Positions 6,533 through 6,957 of a stretch of DNA of 6,957 bases are shown here, piece by piece. How positions within the stretch are numbered: the stretch's first letter is position 1; each line of letters opens with the position of its first letter. The notes under the pieces are model-generated. The model was not told the origin of the DNA and did no database searches. It saw only the letters and a program-made list of their open reading frames with translations. A program made the position numbers and the translations under genes. The DNA is from Verrucomicrobiota bacterium (GTDB lineage: Bacteria; Verrucomicrobiota; Verrucomicrobiia; Opitutales; Opitutaceae). The stretch spans positions 1-6,957 of the forward strand of contig JAEXPG010000440.1 in the NCBI GenBank assembly GCA_023447015.1. Reading direction: 5' to 3'.

Positions 6533-6538
6533 TGTCAA
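6533..6538 (-). promoter_or_regulatory. Possible -35 element (TTGACA) upstream of the VWA operon
   Basis: On the minus strand a perfect TTGACA consensus lies 55 bases before the VWA ATG, just downstream of the hairpin at 6549-6572. No good TATAAT-like box lies 16-18 bases further on, so a sigma-70 promoter is not shown. A partial alternative, TGTAAA at 6488-6493 with ATGACG at 6512-6517 as an 18-base-spaced -35, would start the RNA only a few bases before the ATG. The gap 6479-6585 is the only place for an operon promoter if the operon is independent of the gene upstream. Confidence 0.2.
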
Positions 6539-6548
6539 CCGGATGTCA

Positions 6549-6572
6549 TGCGGCCCGTTTTCCCGGCCCGCA
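6549..6572 (-). terminator. Hairpin after the unknown upstream gene
   Basis: TGCGGCCCG (6549-6557) and CGGCCCGCA (6564-6572) pair as a 9-bp stem with one C-C mismatch and a 6-base loop TTTTCC. On the minus strand it starts 13 bases after the TGA (6586-6588) of the unknown gene, where a terminator would be expected. No T-run follows, so function is inferred from position. Confidence 0.4.
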
Positions 6573-6585
6573 GCCCCGGACCCAT

Positions 6586-6957
6586 TCAGGCGACGGCGTT
6601 CAGCCGCGTCCCGACGACGCTCGGGTAGCCGCTGCTTCCGATCCGCCCGGAGCGGCCATAGAGCTTGGCGACATACGCCATGCGCGGATCGCTCGGCAGC
6701 ACGCTCGCCTCCAAGGCCGGAACGACCTCCTCCGCGCTCCCGCCGTATCCGGAGTTCTGGGCATCGGCGGTCGCCGACTGCTCGAACCGCACGATCGACC
6801 CACCCTCCTCCTCCGCGGGCCGACGGACGCGACGCCGCTCGTCGGTCTCCAGCTGGAGTGTTGTTTCCGTCTGTTCGGGAACGGACTCCTCGACCGCCGC
6901 CGCGCGCCCCCCCGGGCGCGCGCGGGGGGGCCCCGGCAGGGGGGCCACAAGCCGCAG
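6586..6957 (-). CDS. C-terminal part of a protein of unknown function (5' end outside window)
   Basis: The frame is open from the right edge to a TGA at 6586-6588, giving 123 visible residues; a GTG at 6948 is not supported as the start because the frame continues to the edge. I do not recognise the family. The visible part has a Pro/Arg/Ala-rich beginning, an acidic to charged region (EESVPEQTETTLQLETDERR), then a tail ending in MAYVAKLYGRSGRIGSSG, YPSVVGTRLNAVA. Gly/Ser/Tyr-rich tails of this sort occur in exported proteins, but no motif proves it. Third-position GC preference and balanced residue use favour this frame over the arginine-rich overlapping minus frame at 6600-6950. The beginning passes through long G and C runs (6901-6944), so an indel there could change the frame of about the first 20 residues. 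A hairpin and the VWA operon follow downstream; co-transcription is possible. Confidence 0.55.
   Translation of the reverse strand: MRLVAPLPGPPRARPGGRAAAVEESVPEQTETTLQLETDERRRVRRPAEEEGGSIVRFEQSATADAQNSGYGGSAEEVVPALEASVLPSDPRMAYVAKLYGRSGRIGSSGYPSVVGTRLNAVA
6901..6930. repeat. Extreme GC palindrome with C7 and G7 runs near the window end
   Basis: CGCGCGCCC (6901-6909), loop CCCC, GGGCGCGCG (6914-6922) is a perfect 9-bp stem; alternatively C7 (6907-6913) pairs with G7 (6924-6930). Further runs follow (C4 at 6931-6934, G6 at 6939-6944). No other part of the window is this extreme. It lies inside the unknown reading frame, so it may be a natural Pro/Arg/Gly-rich linker or an unreliable base call near a sequence end. 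Confidence 0.55.

Noticed and set aside
5132..6628. 498-residue open frame on the + strand antisense to the VWA gene
   Set aside because: It is Arg/His/Leu-rich with no recognisable motif and mirrors a clear VWA gene; long antisense frames are expected at this GC content.
1..6957. CRISPR array, tRNA/rRNA genes, transposase or integrase, prophage genes
   Set aside because: No regularly spaced repeats, no cloverleaf or rRNA-like stretch, and no recombinase motif was seen on either strand.

Overview
The window is GC-rich (roughly two thirds G+C, with strong G/C preference at third codon positions) and densely coding bacterial DNA. The gene content fits a Gram-negative, probably Verrucomicrobiota of the Opitutales/Opitutaceae type: the tail of a Bat-type (aerotolerance-like) TPR/SH3 membrane protein, a CheX-CheY pair, an exported VWA protein with a two-component system, weak or absent Shine-Dalgarno sequences at every visible start, and an intergenic inverted repeat with AACCGCAA ends. 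The taxonomic placement is inference; no rRNA or other marker gene is present.

Left part (1-2698, + strand): the 3' end of a Bat-type TPR-transmembrane-SH3 protein (2-925), a 136-base gap holding an imperfect inverted-repeat element (924-1031), a GNAT N-acetyltransferase (1062-1565), a perfect 9-bp stem hairpin (1582-1602), then a tight pair of a CheX-type CheY-P phosphatase (1794-2312) and a single-domain CheY-like receiver (2324-2698). The only non-coding part before CheX is 1566-1793, which holds the hairpin and one short palindrome.

Right part (6957-2804, - strand): after the C-terminal end of an unrecognised protein (6586-6957, running off the window) comes an apparent three-gene operon: an exported VWA protein (6478-5144), a membrane sensor histidine kinase with a large periplasmic domain and no HAMP (5133-3502) and an OmpR/PhoB-type response regulator (3505-2804). 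The gaps are 10 bp and a 4-bp ATGA overlap. The two halves converge at 2699-2803, where a GC-rich hairpin may serve as terminator for both sides.

Working model (inference): the VWA protein is exported, the kinase watches the periplasm with a roughly 250-residue Trp-rich domain, and the regulator changes transcription; co-translation suggests the VWA protein is a partner or reporter for the kinase. Its MIDAS-like motif appears to lack the conserved Thr. The CheX-CheY pair could be a small self-contained phospho-relay buffer, as no other chemotaxis gene is visible. Nothing proves a wholly new system; the VWA-kinase-regulator operon is the most interesting unit.
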